NCBI GenBank assembly: GCA_002440045.1
Contig: DJRI01000155.1
Coordinates: forward strand, 1 to 26,985
Direction: 5' to 3'
From: Ruminococcaceae bacterium UBA6364
Lineage (GTDB): Bacteria; Bacillota; Clostridia; Oscillospirales; Acutalibacteraceae
Length of the DNA stretch: 26,985 bases
The position numbers and the translations under genes were made by a program. Below, in pieces: positions 6,570-14,431 of the stretch. Position 1 is the stretch's first letter. The number at the start of each line of letters is the position of its first letter. A model generated the notes under the pieces. That model searched no databases. It saw nothing but the letters and a program-made list of their open reading frames with translations, and was not told the origin of the DNA.

Positions 6570-7970
6570 TCAAACGTCTATTTCAAGAGCGACTCTTAAA
6601 ATTTTCATTGCGTCCGCGGTTGTGATTTTGCCGTCGCCGTCGGCATCGCACGCCAAAAGCCTTTCTTCGCTTAAATCAAGAATATCAAGGCAGGCGCAAA
6701 GCGAGCAAAGCGCGTCGAATGTCGTAACTGTGCCGTCGCCGTCAATGTCGTATTTAACCGTGGGCGCGCCGTATGAAACGAATAAAAAGCGCGTGCTTTT
6801 TGAAATGTCGGCAGAAAGCTCAAAGCTTTGCGGATTGCGGAAAATTAGAGTGGGATTGCCGTCTTTTAAAGCGTATGTTTTAAGCGAAACATCAATATTT
6901 TGCTTAACTGCGCCGTTAAAGTTTATTCTGAGAGGCGTTTGGTGCGTGTAGCTTTTGCCGTTGTTTGTCAAAGAAACGTCAAAAGCCGTAAAAGATGAAA
7001 CATTTTTAAAGCCGTAGCTGTCGGCACTGTCTTTTAAAGCCTTAACCGAAATATCCGCGCCGCGGGGGAGCGTGTTTTCGGGGTCTGTTATAAAAACGCC
7101 CGAGTCGATATCGGTAACGGTCCTAATATCCTGCGAGACGGTTACGCCGAGATTTTCACAATAGCTGTAAGAATATGTACCCTTTACGCAATAAATGCCG
7201 TCGATAAAATAATATTCTTTTGTGCTGTCGGAGGTGACAAGCCCCAAAACGGCGTCGCGCCCTATATATTCAAGCGTTGCGGGAAGATGTATTTCGGTGA
7301 GGTCGTCGCAGTGCGAAAGCGCCTCGTCGCCCAAAGAAAGAAGTCTGTCGCTTAAGCGGATTGTTGAAAGATTCCAGCAGAACGAAAACGCGTGATTGCC
7401 GATTTTTGTAACGGAGTTATACATATTGACCGATGTGAGTTTATAGCAGTGGTCAAAGGCGTAATCAAGAATTTCGGTAACGGTTTTCGGAACGGTAAAC
7501 GCGCCGCTTCTTTTCCCGGGGAAAGCGACAAGCTTTGTTTTTGCCTTGTTGTAAAGAACGCCGTCTTCAGAGGAATAGTGCGCGTTTTCGGGGGCGACCG
7601 TTATTTCGTCAAGGCTGTCGCACAGATAGAACACGGCTGTTCCCACAGAAGTAATGCCCGCAGGAATAAAAACGGTTTTAACCGTGTGATTAAAAGCGAA
7701 CGCTTTGTCTGCGATTTCGGTTACAGCCGCGCCCTTTGCGGCGGCGGGAACGGTAACGTTTTCGGCGCTTCCGTTGTATTTTAAAACGGCAAGCGTGCCG
7801 TCGGGCTTCATTCTGTATGAAAATTCGGATTCAAGCGAATAAACGGGCGTTTTCGAGGACGCGCTTTCGGCGGCGTAAGAGTTGTTGTCTTTAAAGGCTA
7901 CACCCGGAATACACGAAAAAACAAACGTAATTGCCGCAAGGAGCATTGAAAGAAGAGGATTGTGCCCCAT
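6570..7970 (-). CDS. Secreted BspA-type leucine-rich repeat protein with C-terminal dockerin
   Basis: A 466-aa exported protein in three parts. The N-terminus has a hydrophobic signal peptide (about 5-27, LLSMLLAAITFVFSCIPGVA). Residues about 60-260 carry BspA/LRR_5 repeats, with repeated units such as VTEIADKAFAFNHTVKTVFI, VTEILDYAFDHCYKLTSV and VTKIGNHAFSFCWNLSTI. A beta-rich linker follows. The last 60 residues are a type I dockerin with two calcium loops, DIDGDGTVTTFDA and DADGDGKITTADA. Dockerins bind cohesins, so the protein should be held in an extracellular or cell-surface complex; BspA-type repeats usually mediate adhesion or binding. I chose the ATG at 7970 because GGAAGTG lies 6 nt before it. 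No catalytic domain is visible. It is transcribed alone and is unlike its housekeeping neighbours. Confidence 0.9.
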   Translation of the reverse strand: MGHNPLLSMLLAAITFVFSCIPGVAFKDNNSYAAESASSKTPVYSLESEFSYRMKPDGTLAVLKYNGSAENVTVPAAAKGAAVTEIADKAFAFNHTVKTVFIPAGITSVGTAVFYLCDSLDEITVAPENAHYSSEDGVLYNKAKTKLVAFPGKRSGAFTVPKTVTEILDYAFDHCYKLTSVNMYNSVTKIGNHAFSFCWNLSTIRLSDRLLSLGDEALSHCDDLTEIHLPATLEYIGRDAVLGLVTSDSTKEYYFIDGIYCVKGTYSYSYCENLGVTVSQDIRTVTDIDSGVFITDPENTLPRGADISVKALKDSADSYGFKNVSSFTAFDVSLTNNGKSYTHQTPLRINFNGAVKQNIDVSLKTYALKDGNPTLIFRNPQSFELSADISKSTRFLFVSYGAPTVKYDIDGDGTVTTFDALCSLCACLDILDLSEERLLACDADGDGKITTADAMKILRVALEIDV

Positions 7971-8013
7971 TCGTATCACTTCCGTTTCCGTTAAAATCAA
8001 TATCGTTTCATTT

Positions 8014-8042
8014 ATTATACATCATAATAATGCGCGGCGCAA
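8014..8042 (-). promoter_or_regulatory. Probable promoter of the LRR-dockerin gene
   Basis: A perfect TATAAT (8019-8014, minus strand) is preceded at 17 nt by TTGCGC, a weak -35. The spacing to the start codon is about 44 bp. Only the -10 is strong, so an activator or another sigma factor is possible. Confidence 0.6.
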
Positions 8043-8061
8043 CACCGAAAAAAAGCAAAAT

Positions 8062-8084
8062 AAAAAAAGCCGGCGCAAGCCGAC
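8062..8084 (-). terminator. Terminator of rpmB
   Basis: On the minus strand GTCGGC and GCCGGC pair around TTGC and are followed by seven T. It lies about 80 bp after the rpmB stop codon, beyond the nested hairpin structure at 8107-8163. Confidence 0.82.
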
Positions 8085-8106
8085 AGATAACATTACATTA
8101 AATTTA

Positions 8107-8163
8107 ACAAGTACAATAAGCCGCGGCATTGCCGCGGCTGTAAGCTCTTGGCTTTGTACTTGT
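8107..8163 (-). repeat. Nested inverted repeats after rpmB
   Basis: Perfect 10-bp outer arms (ACAAGTACAA at 8107-8116, TTGTACTTGT at 8154-8163) enclose a perfect 9-bp inner hairpin (AGCCGCGGC, ATT, GCCGCGGCT; 8119-8139). The outer arm begins 2 nt from the rpmB stop codon. In RNA it would fold the whole 3' untranslated region ahead of the terminator. Confidence 0.75.
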
Positions 8164-8165
8164 AC

Positions 8166-8354
8166 TCAGACAGCGCGGGTAACCTTACCGGAGCGCAGGC
8201 AACGAGTGCATGCATAAACTCTCTTGGGAGAACCGTTAACAACAGCCTTAACTCTTTTTACGTTGGGCTTCCAGGTTCTGTTTGAACGTCTGTGTGAGTG
8301 AGAAACTTTGATGCCGAAAGAGACATCTTTACCGCAAAACTCGCATTTTGCCAT
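8166..8354 (-). CDS. rpmB: 50S ribosomal protein bL28
   Basis: A 62-aa bL28 protein, a structural component of the large ribosomal subunit. It begins MAKCEFCGK and carries the KVSHSHRRSNRTWKPN block typical of the family. It has the cysteine-pair form: CEFC near the N-terminus and CTRC near residue 50 form a zinc-binding site, as in zinc-containing Clostridia paralogues. Start chosen at the ATG at 8354 with GGGAGGTG 6 nt upstream. It is transcribed alone and divergently from recA, with its own promoter and terminator. Being a Zn-type L28, it may be sensitive to zinc supply, but no Zur site was identified. Confidence 0.97.
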   Translation of the reverse strand: MAKCEFCGKDVSFGIKVSHSHRRSNRTWKPNVKRVKAVVNGSPKRVYACTRCLRSGKVTRAV

Positions 8355-8432
8355 TTTCTGCACCTCCCTTTAACGGATAAATAAAGTCACAAACAGGGGC
8401 AGAAATACCGTACCCCATAAGATAACGAGGGT

Positions 8433-8461
8433 ATGATACCACTATTAACGGCTAATTGCAA
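8433..8461 (-). promoter_or_regulatory. Promoter of rpmB with extended -10
   Basis: TTGCAA (8461-8456) and TATCAT (8438-8433) on the minus strand are 17 nt apart, and TGG precedes the -10, giving an extended -10 (TGnTATCAT). It lies about 80 bp before the rpmB start. The 8462-8600 part of the 327-bp rpmB-recA gap is AT-rich and shows no gene or clear structure. Confidence 0.8.
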
Positions 8462-8602
8462 GAGTTTTTTTAAGTTTTTTTGCGAATTTTAAGAACTTTA
8501 AACGCCGAAGCCTGTAAAAATAAGATGAAAAAAGCGAGAAGGCTCGGTTTAATCGGTGTTTTTTTAAAACGGCGGCGGAAAGAAAATATTTTAAAAAAAC
8601 GC

Positions 8603-8631
8603 TTGATTTTTCGGGGAGGATAATATATAAT
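8603..8631 (+). promoter_or_regulatory. Sigma-A promoter of recA
   Basis: TTGATT (8603-8608) and TATAAT (8626-8631) are separated by 17 nt. Transcription would start around 8638, immediately before the LexA-like box. Confidence 0.87.
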
Positions 8632-8642
8632 GATATCCAAGA

Positions 8643-8656
8643 CGAACATTTGTACA
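8643..8656 (+). promoter_or_regulatory. LexA (DinR) SOS box in the recA leader
   Basis: CGAACATTTGTACA resembles the Firmicute SOS box, CGAAC-N4-GTTCG: the left half-site is perfect and the right half reads GTAC instead of GTTC. It overlaps the predicted transcription start of recA, where a bound LexA would block the polymerase. The site is judged by eye; no LexA gene is in the window. Confidence 0.7.
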
Positions 8657-8681
8657 CTTTAGAAAGGGGTCATCGGTCACA

Positions 8682-9797
8682 ATGGCGGAAAAATCGGCAG
8701 AAAAAACAAAAGCTCTTCAAACGGCGCTAAGCCAGATAGAAAAAAATTTCGGAAAGGGCGCTATAATGCGTCTCGGCGAAAACCCCTCTTTAAATATAGA
8801 GGCAATTCCCACGGGTTCTGTTTCGCTTGACGCCGCAACAGGCATCGGCGGGCTTCCCCGCGGCAGAATAGTTGAGATTTACGGCCCCGAAAGCTCGGGC
8901 AAAACAACTCTTGCGCTTCACGTTGTTGCCGAGGCTCAAAAAATGGGCGGCGAAGCGGCGTTTATTGACGCCGAGCACGCTCTTGACCCCGTTTATGCCG
9001 CGGCTCTCGGCGTTGATATTGACTCGCTTTTGGTCTCTCAGCCCGACGACGGCGAGCAGGCGCTTGAAATTACCGAATATCTTGCACGCTCGGGCGCGCT
9101 TGACGTAATAGTTGTTGACTCGGTTGCGGCGCTTGTTCCCAAAGCCGAAATTGAGGGCGAAATGGGCGACTCGCACGTCGGCCTTCACGCAAGGCTTATG
9201 TCGCAGGCGTTAAGAAAGCTTACCGGCGCAATTTCAAAGTCGAATACCGTTGTAATATTCATAAACCAGCTTCGCGAAAAAGTCGGCGTGGTTTACGGCA
9301 ACCCCGAAGTTACCACGGGCGGCAGGGCGCTCAAATTCTATTCCACAATCAGAATAGACGTCAGAAGAATTGAGCAGATTAAAGGCCCCGGCAACGAGTT
9401 TATAGGTTCAAGAACGCGTGCGAAAATTGTTAAAAACAAGGTTTCGCCCCCGTTTAAAGAGGCTGAATTTGACATTATGTACGGTCAGGGCATTTCGCGT
9501 GAGGGCGAAATTCTGGACCTTGCCGTTAAAATGGATATAGTAAGAAAGAGCGGCGCGTGGTTCTACTACGGCGAGCAGCGCTTAGGCCAGGGCAGAGATA
9601 ACGTTAAGGAGTATATTAAAAATACCCCGGAGCTTTCAAGCGAGCTTGACGCAAAGGTAAGAGAAAAGCTTAAAGAAACAATCAGCGCAAAAAATCCCGT
9701 TGCAAGAAAAGAGCCTTCGGAAGTAAGCTTCGCACAGGAGCCTGTAACAAAAGAAAAAGCGCGCGCAAAAATAGATATTGCCGTCGACGACGATTGA
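8682..9797 (+). CDS. recA: Recombinase RecA
   Basis: A full-length 371-aa RecA, the ATP-dependent strand-exchange protein that also triggers LexA self-cleavage. The Walker A motif GPESSGKT is at 68-75, Walker B DVIVVDS at 141-147, and loop L2 with [20 protein letters not shown] at 195-214. The C-terminus is acidic (ending DDD), as in most RecA proteins. AAAGGGG lies 12 nt before the ATG, a rather long spacing. Promoter and SOS box lie directly upstream, so induction by DNA damage is expected. It is the first gene of recA-recX-rimO-pgsA-cysS-yhbY; recX begins 4 nt after its stop. Confidence 0.99.
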   Translation: MAEKSAEKTKALQTALSQIEKNFGKGAIMRLGENPSLNIEAIPTGSVSLDAATGIGGLPRGRIVEIYGPESSGKTTLALHVVAEAQKMGGEAAFIDAEHALDPVYAAALGVDIDSLLVSQPDDGEQALEITEYLARSGALDVIVVDSVAALVPKAEIEGEMGDSHVGLHARLMSQALRKLTGAISKSNTVVIFINQLREKVGVVYGNPEVTTGGRALKFYSTIRIDVRRIEQIKGPGNEFIGSRTRAKIVKNKVSPPFKEAEFDIMYGQGISREGEILDLAVKMDIVRKSGAWFYYGEQRLGQGRDNVKEYIKNTPELSSELDAKVREKLKETISAKNPVARKEPSEVSFAQEPVTKEKARAKIDIAVDDD

Positions 9798-9801
9798 TTT
9801 T

Positions 9802-10413
9802 ATGATTGTAACGTCAAAGCCCGGCAGCGGCAATAAAGAGCATGTTTATATAGACGGAGCCTATGCGTTTACCCTGTACGACGATTTTTGGTACGGCACG
9901 GGATATCGGCAGGGGCAGGAGATTTCAGAAGAAGAGCTTGCCGCCCTTAAAGAGGAGGCAGGCTTTCGCTCTGCTTATGAAAAAGCACTGCGGCTTCTCG
10001 GCGTAAGGGCGTATGCCGAAAAAGAGCTTTTAAAAAGGCTTATGCAGACGTTCCCGGAAAGCGCGTCAAGGCGCGCAATTGAAAAGGTGCGTTCTTACGG
10101 CTATTTAAACGACGAAGAGTTTGCCGCCGAATATGCAAGACATTTGTATGAAAACAAAAAATATGACTTGCGAAGAATAAAAACAGAGCTTAAAATTAAG
10201 GGAATAAGCGACGAAATAGTGTCGAATACGCTTAAAACTCTTGACAACGAGCCTGTTAAGCGTATTATAGTAATGTTAAGGTCAAAATATGACTCGGGCT
10301 TTACTTCCGAAAAAGAAGAGCGAAGGTTTATAAATAAGCTTATGAGAATGGGCTATTCCTTCGGCGATATTAAATCGGCTTTTTCGGAATGCGGCCTTGA
10401 AGTGCATTTCTGA
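9802..10413 (+). CDS. recX: Regulatory protein RecX
   Basis: A 203-aa RecX family protein, which binds RecA filaments and modulates their activity. It has the tandem three-helix repeats of the family: ALRLLGVRAYAEKELLKRL, YGYLNDEEFAAEYAR, and YDLRRIKTELKIKGIS. The N-terminal 60 residues form an extra beta-rich domain, as in longer Firmicute RecX proteins. The ATG at 9802 lies 4 nt after the recA stop with no clear Shine-Dalgarno, so translational coupling to recA is likely. An in-frame TTG at 9778 inside recA also lacks a ribosome-binding site. Co-transcription with recA is the usual arrangement. Confidence 0.93.
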   Translation: MIVTSKPGSGNKEHVYIDGAYAFTLYDDFWYGTGYRQGQEISEEELAALKEEAGFRSAYEKALRLLGVRAYAEKELLKRLMQTFPESASRRAIEKVRSYGYLNDEEFAAEYARHLYENKKYDLRRIKTELKIKGISDEIVSNTLKTLDNEPVKRIIVMLRSKYDSGFTSEKEERRFINKLMRMGYSFGDIKSAFSECGLEVHF

Positions 10414-10415
10414 GT

Positions 10416-10491
10416 ACCGCCGATTAGAGGGCGCAAATACCGACGCAGTATTTTCCGTCGGTATTTTACACCCGATTAATCGCGGCGGCTC
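10416..10491. repeat. Nested inverted repeats between recX and rimO
   Basis: An 11-bp perfect hairpin (AAATACCGACG 10435-10445, CGTCGGTATTT 10456-10466) sits inside imperfect outer arms (CCGCCGATTA near 10418 and TAATCGCGGCGG near 10477). The rimO Shine-Dalgarno follows after about 12 bp. It could be a partial terminator or processing site that lowers rimO expression relative to recA. The T-tract after the inner stem is short (TATTTTA). Confidence 0.6.
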
Positions 10492-10513
10492 AAAGTTTAC
10501 CGAGGTGATTTTT

Positions 10514-11842
10514 ATGGCAAGAAAAGTCGGAATGATAAGTCTCGGCTGTCCCAAAAACCAGGTCGATGCGGAAATGATGCTTAAAAAGCTCACAGACGCG
10601 GGCTATGTTCTCGTTGCCGAGGCTGAAAAGGCAGATGTTGTTATAGTCAACACATGCGCCTTTATTGAGGACTCAAAAAGGGAGTCTATCGACAGTATTC
10701 TTGAAATGGCGGACTATAAAGGCGACGGACTTATAAAGAAAATTATCGTTACGGGCTGTCTTGCTCAGCGCTACAGCGACGAGGTTCTTTCGCAGATTCC
10801 CGAGGTGGACGGCGTTATGGGCATCGGCGCAAACGACGATATTGTAGCCGCGTGCGACGCTCTTTTTGAAAGCGATGAAAAATACACAAGCTTCCCCCCG
10901 AAAGAGGAAATGCCTCTTGAGGGCGGCAGGGTGCTTACAACGCCCGAATACACGGCGTATTTAAGAATAGCCGACGGCTGTTCAAACTGCTGTACATACT
11001 GCGCAATACCGTCTATTCGCGGGCCGTTCAGAAGCAGACGTATGGAAGACGTGCTTGACGAAGCGGCGCGCCTTTGCGAAAAGGGCGTTAAAGAGCTTGT
11101 CGTTATAGCACAGGACACCACGCGTTACGGCGAGGACCTTTACGGCGAATACAAGCTTCCCGAGCTTTTAAGAGAGCTTAAAAAGATTGAAAAGCTTCAC
11201 TTTATAAGGCTTCTTTACTGTTACCCCGACAGAATTACAGATGAGCTCATAGAAGAGATTGCGTCGAACGAAAAGGTCTGCAAATATATTGACCTTCCCT
11301 TGCAGCACGCAAGCGGCAAAATCTTAAAGGCAATGAACAGAACGGGCGACAAAAAATCTCTTTTGAGCCTTATTGAAAAGCTTCGCGAGAAAATTCCGGG
11401 CGTGGTAATAAGAACAACGTTTATAACGGGCTTCCCGGGCGAAACCGAAGAAGATTTTACGGAGCTTTCGGAGTTTTTAAACGAAGCGCGCCTTGATAAA
11501 GTCGGGTGCTTTGCCTATTCGCGCGAAGAGGGCACGCCCGCATATGATTTTGAAAATCAGGTTGACCGCGAAACGGCTGAAAAACGCGCCGAAACGCTTA
11601 TGGACCAGCAATACAGAATCGTTCAGGAAAAGCTCGAAGAACAAATGGGCAAAACGGTTGACGTGCTTGTTGAGGGCTACGACTCTTACAGCGACAGCTA
11701 TTACGGCCGCTCTTATATGGACGCGCCCGACATTGACGGCAACATTGTTTTCACCTCGGGCTATAAGATAGACGACGGCGAAATAGTCCCCGTAGAGATT
11801 TTTGACAAGGACGATTATTCACTTATAGGAGAAGCAGTATAA
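10514..11842 (+). CDS. rimO: Ribosomal protein uS12 methylthiotransferase RimO
   Basis: A 442-aa radical SAM methylthiotransferase that adds a methylthio group to an aspartate of ribosomal protein uS12. It begins with the RimO-type SLGCPKN (Cys12), with Cys48 and Cys82 completing the N-terminal Fe-S site of the UPF0004 domain. The radical SAM cluster motif is Cys156-x3-Cys160-x2-Cys163 (DGCSNCCTYC). The C-terminal 65 or so residues form the TRAM domain. SLGCPKN and TRAM length favour RimO over MiaB. Start chosen at the ATG at 10514 with GAGGTG 6 nt upstream; upstream codons of the same frame cross the recX stop and the hairpin. pgsA follows after 1 nt. Confidence 0.97.
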   Translation: MARKVGMISLGCPKNQVDAEMMLKKLTDAGYVLVAEAEKADVVIVNTCAFIEDSKRESIDSILEMADYKGDGLIKKIIVTGCLAQRYSDEVLSQIPEVDGVMGIGANDDIVAACDALFESDEKYTSFPPKEEMPLEGGRVLTTPEYTAYLRIADGCSNCCTYCAIPSIRGPFRSRRMEDVLDEAARLCEKGVKELVVIAQDTTRYGEDLYGEYKLPELLRELKKIEKLHFIRLLYCYPDRITDELIEEIASNEKVCKYIDLPLQHASGKILKAMNRTGDKKSLLSLIEKLREKIPGVVIRTTFITGFPGETEEDFTELSEFLNEARLDKVGCFAYSREEGTPAYDFENQVDRETAEKRAETLMDQQYRIVQEKLEEQMGKTVDVLVEGYDSYSDSYYGRSYMDAPDIDGNIVFTSGYKIDDGEIVPVEIFDKDDYSLIGEAV

Positions 11843-11843
11843 A

Positions 11844-12407
11844 ATGAATCTGCCGAATAAACTTACAGTAGTACGCATAATTCTTACCCCGATATTTCTT
11901 GCGATAATTCTGAGCGGCTCGGAATATAACTTCCTTTTGGGGCTTGCCGTTTTTGCGGTTGCTTCGATAACCGATTTTCTTGACGGCAAAATCGCGCGCA
12001 AAAACAAGATTGTTACCGTTTTCGGTCAGCTTGCCGACCCCGTTGCCGACAAAATCCTTACAACTGCGGCGCTTCTTGCGTTTATGCAGTTCGGGCTTTG
12101 CAGCATATGGATTATTATGATAGTCCTTTTAAGGGAGTTTACAATTACGTCGTTCAGGCTTGTTGCCACGGCGCAGGGCGTTGTTATTCCGGCGAATATT
12201 TACGGCAAATTAAAAACCGTGTCGCAAATGGTATTTTCAATAGTCATAATGATTTTGGCACAGCTTGAAAAAAGCGGCGTTCTGGGCGAAGCGTTCCCGA
12301 TAAAAGCCGTCTCGAACGGGCTTTTGTGGATAACCGCCGTGCTTTGCGTCGTTTCGGGCGTGATTTATGTAAAGCAGTCGGTAAAGCTTATCGACTTTTC
12401 CAAATAA
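11844..12407 (+). CDS. pgsA: CDP-diacylglycerol-glycerol-3-phosphate 3-phosphatidyltransferase
   Basis: A 187-aa integral membrane enzyme that makes phosphatidylglycerol phosphate from CDP-diacylglycerol and glycerol 3-phosphate, the committed step to phosphatidylglycerol and cardiolipin. The CDP-alcohol phosphotransferase signature is complete: Asp44, Asp47-Gly48, Ala51-Arg52, Gly61, Asp65 and Asp69 (DG-x2-AR-x8-G-x3-D-x3-D). Four to six hydrophobic helices fill the rest. It begins 1 nt after rimO with GGAG about 12 nt upstream inside the rimO end. The rimO-pgsA pairing near recA is common in Clostridia. Confidence 0.97.
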   Translation: MNLPNKLTVVRIILTPIFLAIILSGSEYNFLLGLAVFAVASITDFLDGKIARKNKIVTVFGQLADPVADKILTTAALLAFMQFGLCSIWIIMIVLLREFTITSFRLVATAQGVVIPANIYGKLKTVSQMVFSIVIMILAQLEKSGVLGEAFPIKAVSNGLLWITAVLCVVSGVIYVKQSVKLIDFSK

Positions 12408-12420
12408 TACGGAGGAAGAA

Positions 12421-13881
12421 ATGAAACTATACAACTCACTGTCTCATACTAAAGAAGAATTTGTAACAAACGAGCCGGGCAAGGTCAAAATGTATACCTG
12501 CGGCCCCACTGTCTATCACTTTGCGCATATCGGCAATTTAAGAAGCTACATATGCGAGGACGTGCTCGAAAAATATCTTCGCTATAAAGGCTATGACGTA
12601 AAAAGAGTTATGAACATAACCGACGTCGGCCACCTTTCGTCGGACGCCGACGAGGGCGAGGATAAAATGATAAAGGGTGCAAAGCGCGAGCACAAAACGG
12701 TTATGGAAATTGCAAAATTCTATACCGACGCGTTTTTTGACGACTGCAAAAAGCTCAACATCAAAAGACCCGATGTTGTAGAGCCTGCAACTGCGTGCAT
12801 TCCCGAGTTTATAAAAATGATAGAAGGCCTTATCGAAAAAGGCTATGCCTATATTGCGGGCGGCAACGTGTACTTTGACACGTCAAAGCTTGACGAATAT
12901 TATGTTTTCAACAAGCACGACAGCGAAGAGCTTATGGTCGGCGTGCGCGAGGGCGTTGAAGAGGACTCAAACAAGAGAAATAAAAACGACTTTGTTCTGT
13001 GGTTTACAAAATCAAAGTTTGAAGAACAGGCTTTAAAGTGGGATTCCCCCTGGGGTGTCGGCTATCCCGGCTGGCACATAGAGTGCTCGGCAATAAGCTT
13101 AAAGCACCTCGGCGAAAGGCTTGACATTCACTGCGGCGGCATAGACAACGCGTTTCCGCATCACACAAACGAGATTGCGCAAAGCGAAGCATATATCGGT
13201 CACAAATGGTGCAATTATTGGTTCCATGTGCTTCACCTTAACACGTCAAGCGGCAAAATGAGCAAGTCAAAAGGCGAGTTTTTAACCGTTTCGCTTCTTG
13301 AAAGCAAGGGCTACGACCCGCTTGCCTACAGATTTTTCTGCTTGCAGTCGCACTACAGAAAATCGCTTGTTTTCTCATACGAAAACCTTGATAACGCCGC
13401 GGGCGCTTATGAAAAGCTTATAGCAAAGGTTGCGCTTTTAAAGCCCGACGAAAACGACGCGCTTGACGAAGAAGCAATCAAAACTCTTCGCGAGTCGTTT
13501 GAAAAGGCGCTTGACAACGACATTAACACGTCGCTTGCCGTGACGGTTCTTTATGACGTTTTAAAGGCGAAAACAAACGACAAAACAAAAATTTATCTTC
13601 TTAACGACTTTGACAGAGTGCTTTCTCTTGACCTTGTAAAAAAGGCAGGGGAGTTAAAAACGGAAGAAAAAACGGATAAAGACAGCGATGTTGACCCCGA
13701 GCTTAAAAAGCACGTTGAGGAGGAAATAAGAAAAAGAGCCGAGGCTAAAAAAGAAAAAAATTGGGCTGAGGCAGACAGAATACGCAACGAGCTGCTCTCA
13801 GCGGGCATAACGCTTCTTGATAAGCCGAATGGCGTTGTGTGGAAATTAAACGACGGTACGGAGAATTTTTATGACAAGTAA
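12421..13881 (+). CDS. cysS: Cysteinyl-tRNA synthetase
   Basis: A 486-aa class I synthetase that charges tRNA(Cys). The HIGH motif is HIGN at 36-39 and the second motif KMSKS at 279-283. The zinc site that selects cysteine thiol is intact: Cys27, Cys222, His247 and Glu251. The C-terminal helical tRNA-binding domain is present (KNWAEADRIRNELLSAGI). GGAGGA lies 5 nt before the ATG. No T-box precedes it here, unlike leuS; it reads from the recA-rimO-pgsA transcript. Its last 11 bp overlap yhbY. Confidence 0.98.
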   Translation: MKLYNSLSHTKEEFVTNEPGKVKMYTCGPTVYHFAHIGNLRSYICEDVLEKYLRYKGYDVKRVMNITDVGHLSSDADEGEDKMIKGAKREHKTVMEIAKFYTDAFFDDCKKLNIKRPDVVEPATACIPEFIKMIEGLIEKGYAYIAGGNVYFDTSKLDEYYVFNKHDSEELMVGVREGVEEDSNKRNKNDFVLWFTKSKFEEQALKWDSPWGVGYPGWHIECSAISLKHLGERLDIHCGGIDNAFPHHTNEIAQSEAYIGHKWCNYWFHVLHLNTSSGKMSKSKGEFLTVSLLESKGYDPLAYRFFCLQSHYRKSLVFSYENLDNAAGAYEKLIAKVALLKPDENDALDEEAIKTLRESFEKALDNDINTSLAVTVLYDVLKAKTNDKTKIYLLNDFDRVLSLDLVKKAGELKTEEKTDKDSDVDPELKKHVEEEIRKRAEAKKEKNWAEADRIRNELLSAGITLLDKPNGVVWKLNDGTENFYDK

Positions 13882-14245
13882 ACAGCGCGCCGAATTAAGA
13901 GCGCAAAGCAACACGCTTGAGCCGGTTTTTTATATAGGCAAAGAGGGCATAACACCCGCTTCGGTTACTCAGGCAAACGAAACCTTCAACACGCGCGAGC
14001 TTTTCAAGGTAAAGGTTCACCTTGAAACAGCGCCAAAGCCAGTAAAAGAGCTTGCGGCGGAAATTGCCGAAAAAACCTCAAGCGAGGTGGTAAGCGTTGT
14101 CGGCGGAACGATTGTTCTTTTTAAAATCAATCCCGTTTTAAGACAGAAGGAAGCCGAAAAGAAAAAACGCGCCGTCGAAAAGAAAAAGCGCGAGGCTCTT
14201 GAACGCAGAACAGAGCGCAACAGAAAAAAATACGGCGCAAAATAA
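13871..14245 (+). CDS. yhbY: CRM-domain RNA-binding protein YhbY
   Basis: A 124-aa protein with an N-terminal CRM (YhbY) domain, an RNA-binding fold associated with the pre-50S ribosomal subunit. The family GxxG loop appears as GKEGIT (23-28) after the LRAQSNTLEPVFYI helix and strand. Beyond the domain (about residue 95 on) is a strongly basic tail rich in K, R and E, which is longer than in the minimal 97-aa forms and may add RNA affinity. It overlaps cysS by 11 bp. In many Firmicutes yhbY sits before nadD; here it is separated from that cluster. It is last in its operon, before the terminator at 14252. Confidence 0.93.
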   Translation: MTSKQRAELRAQSNTLEPVFYIGKEGITPASVTQANETFNTRELFKVKVHLETAPKPVKELAAEIAEKTSSEVVSVVGGTIVLFKINPVLRQKEAEKKKRAVEKKKREALERRTERNRKKYGAK

Positions 14246-14251
14246 AAAATA

Positions 14252-14298
14252 AACGCAGGCACAGCCGAATTTCGGCGGAATGTCTGCGTTTTCGTTTT
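14252..14298 (+). terminator. Terminator of the recA-yhbY operon
   Basis: Outer arms AACGCAGGCA and TGTCTGCGTT and an inner GCCGAA/TTCGGC stem form a long hairpin followed by TTCGTTTT. It ends the recA-to-yhbY unit just before the recJ promoter. Confidence 0.87.
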
Positions 14299-14307
14299 AT
14301 ATTGCTA

Positions 14308-14336
14308 TTGCAAGAAAAGCGCGTAGGTGTTATAAT
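14308..14336 (+). promoter_or_regulatory. Sigma-A promoter of the recJ operon
   Basis: TTGCAA (14308-14313) and TATAAT (14331-14336) are 17 nt apart. The leader of about 90 nt contains a GC hairpin (AACCGGCGC with GCGC and CGGTT, 14368-14394) ahead of the recJ start. Confidence 0.85.
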
Positions 14337-14431
14337 AAAATGTAATTTTATATTGCAATCACCGATTAACCGGCGCTTTTCGGCGCTTTCGGTTATTCGG
14401 CGGTTACTATTCGGGTATATCGGGTGATGAT

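Noticed and set aside
12408..12420. T-box in front of cysS
   Set aside because: Only 13 bp separate pgsA and cysS; no T-box sequence is present there.
13871..13881. Frameshift at the cysS/yhbY junction
   Set aside because: Both proteins have normal ends, and an 11-bp overlap is ordinary for coupled genes.
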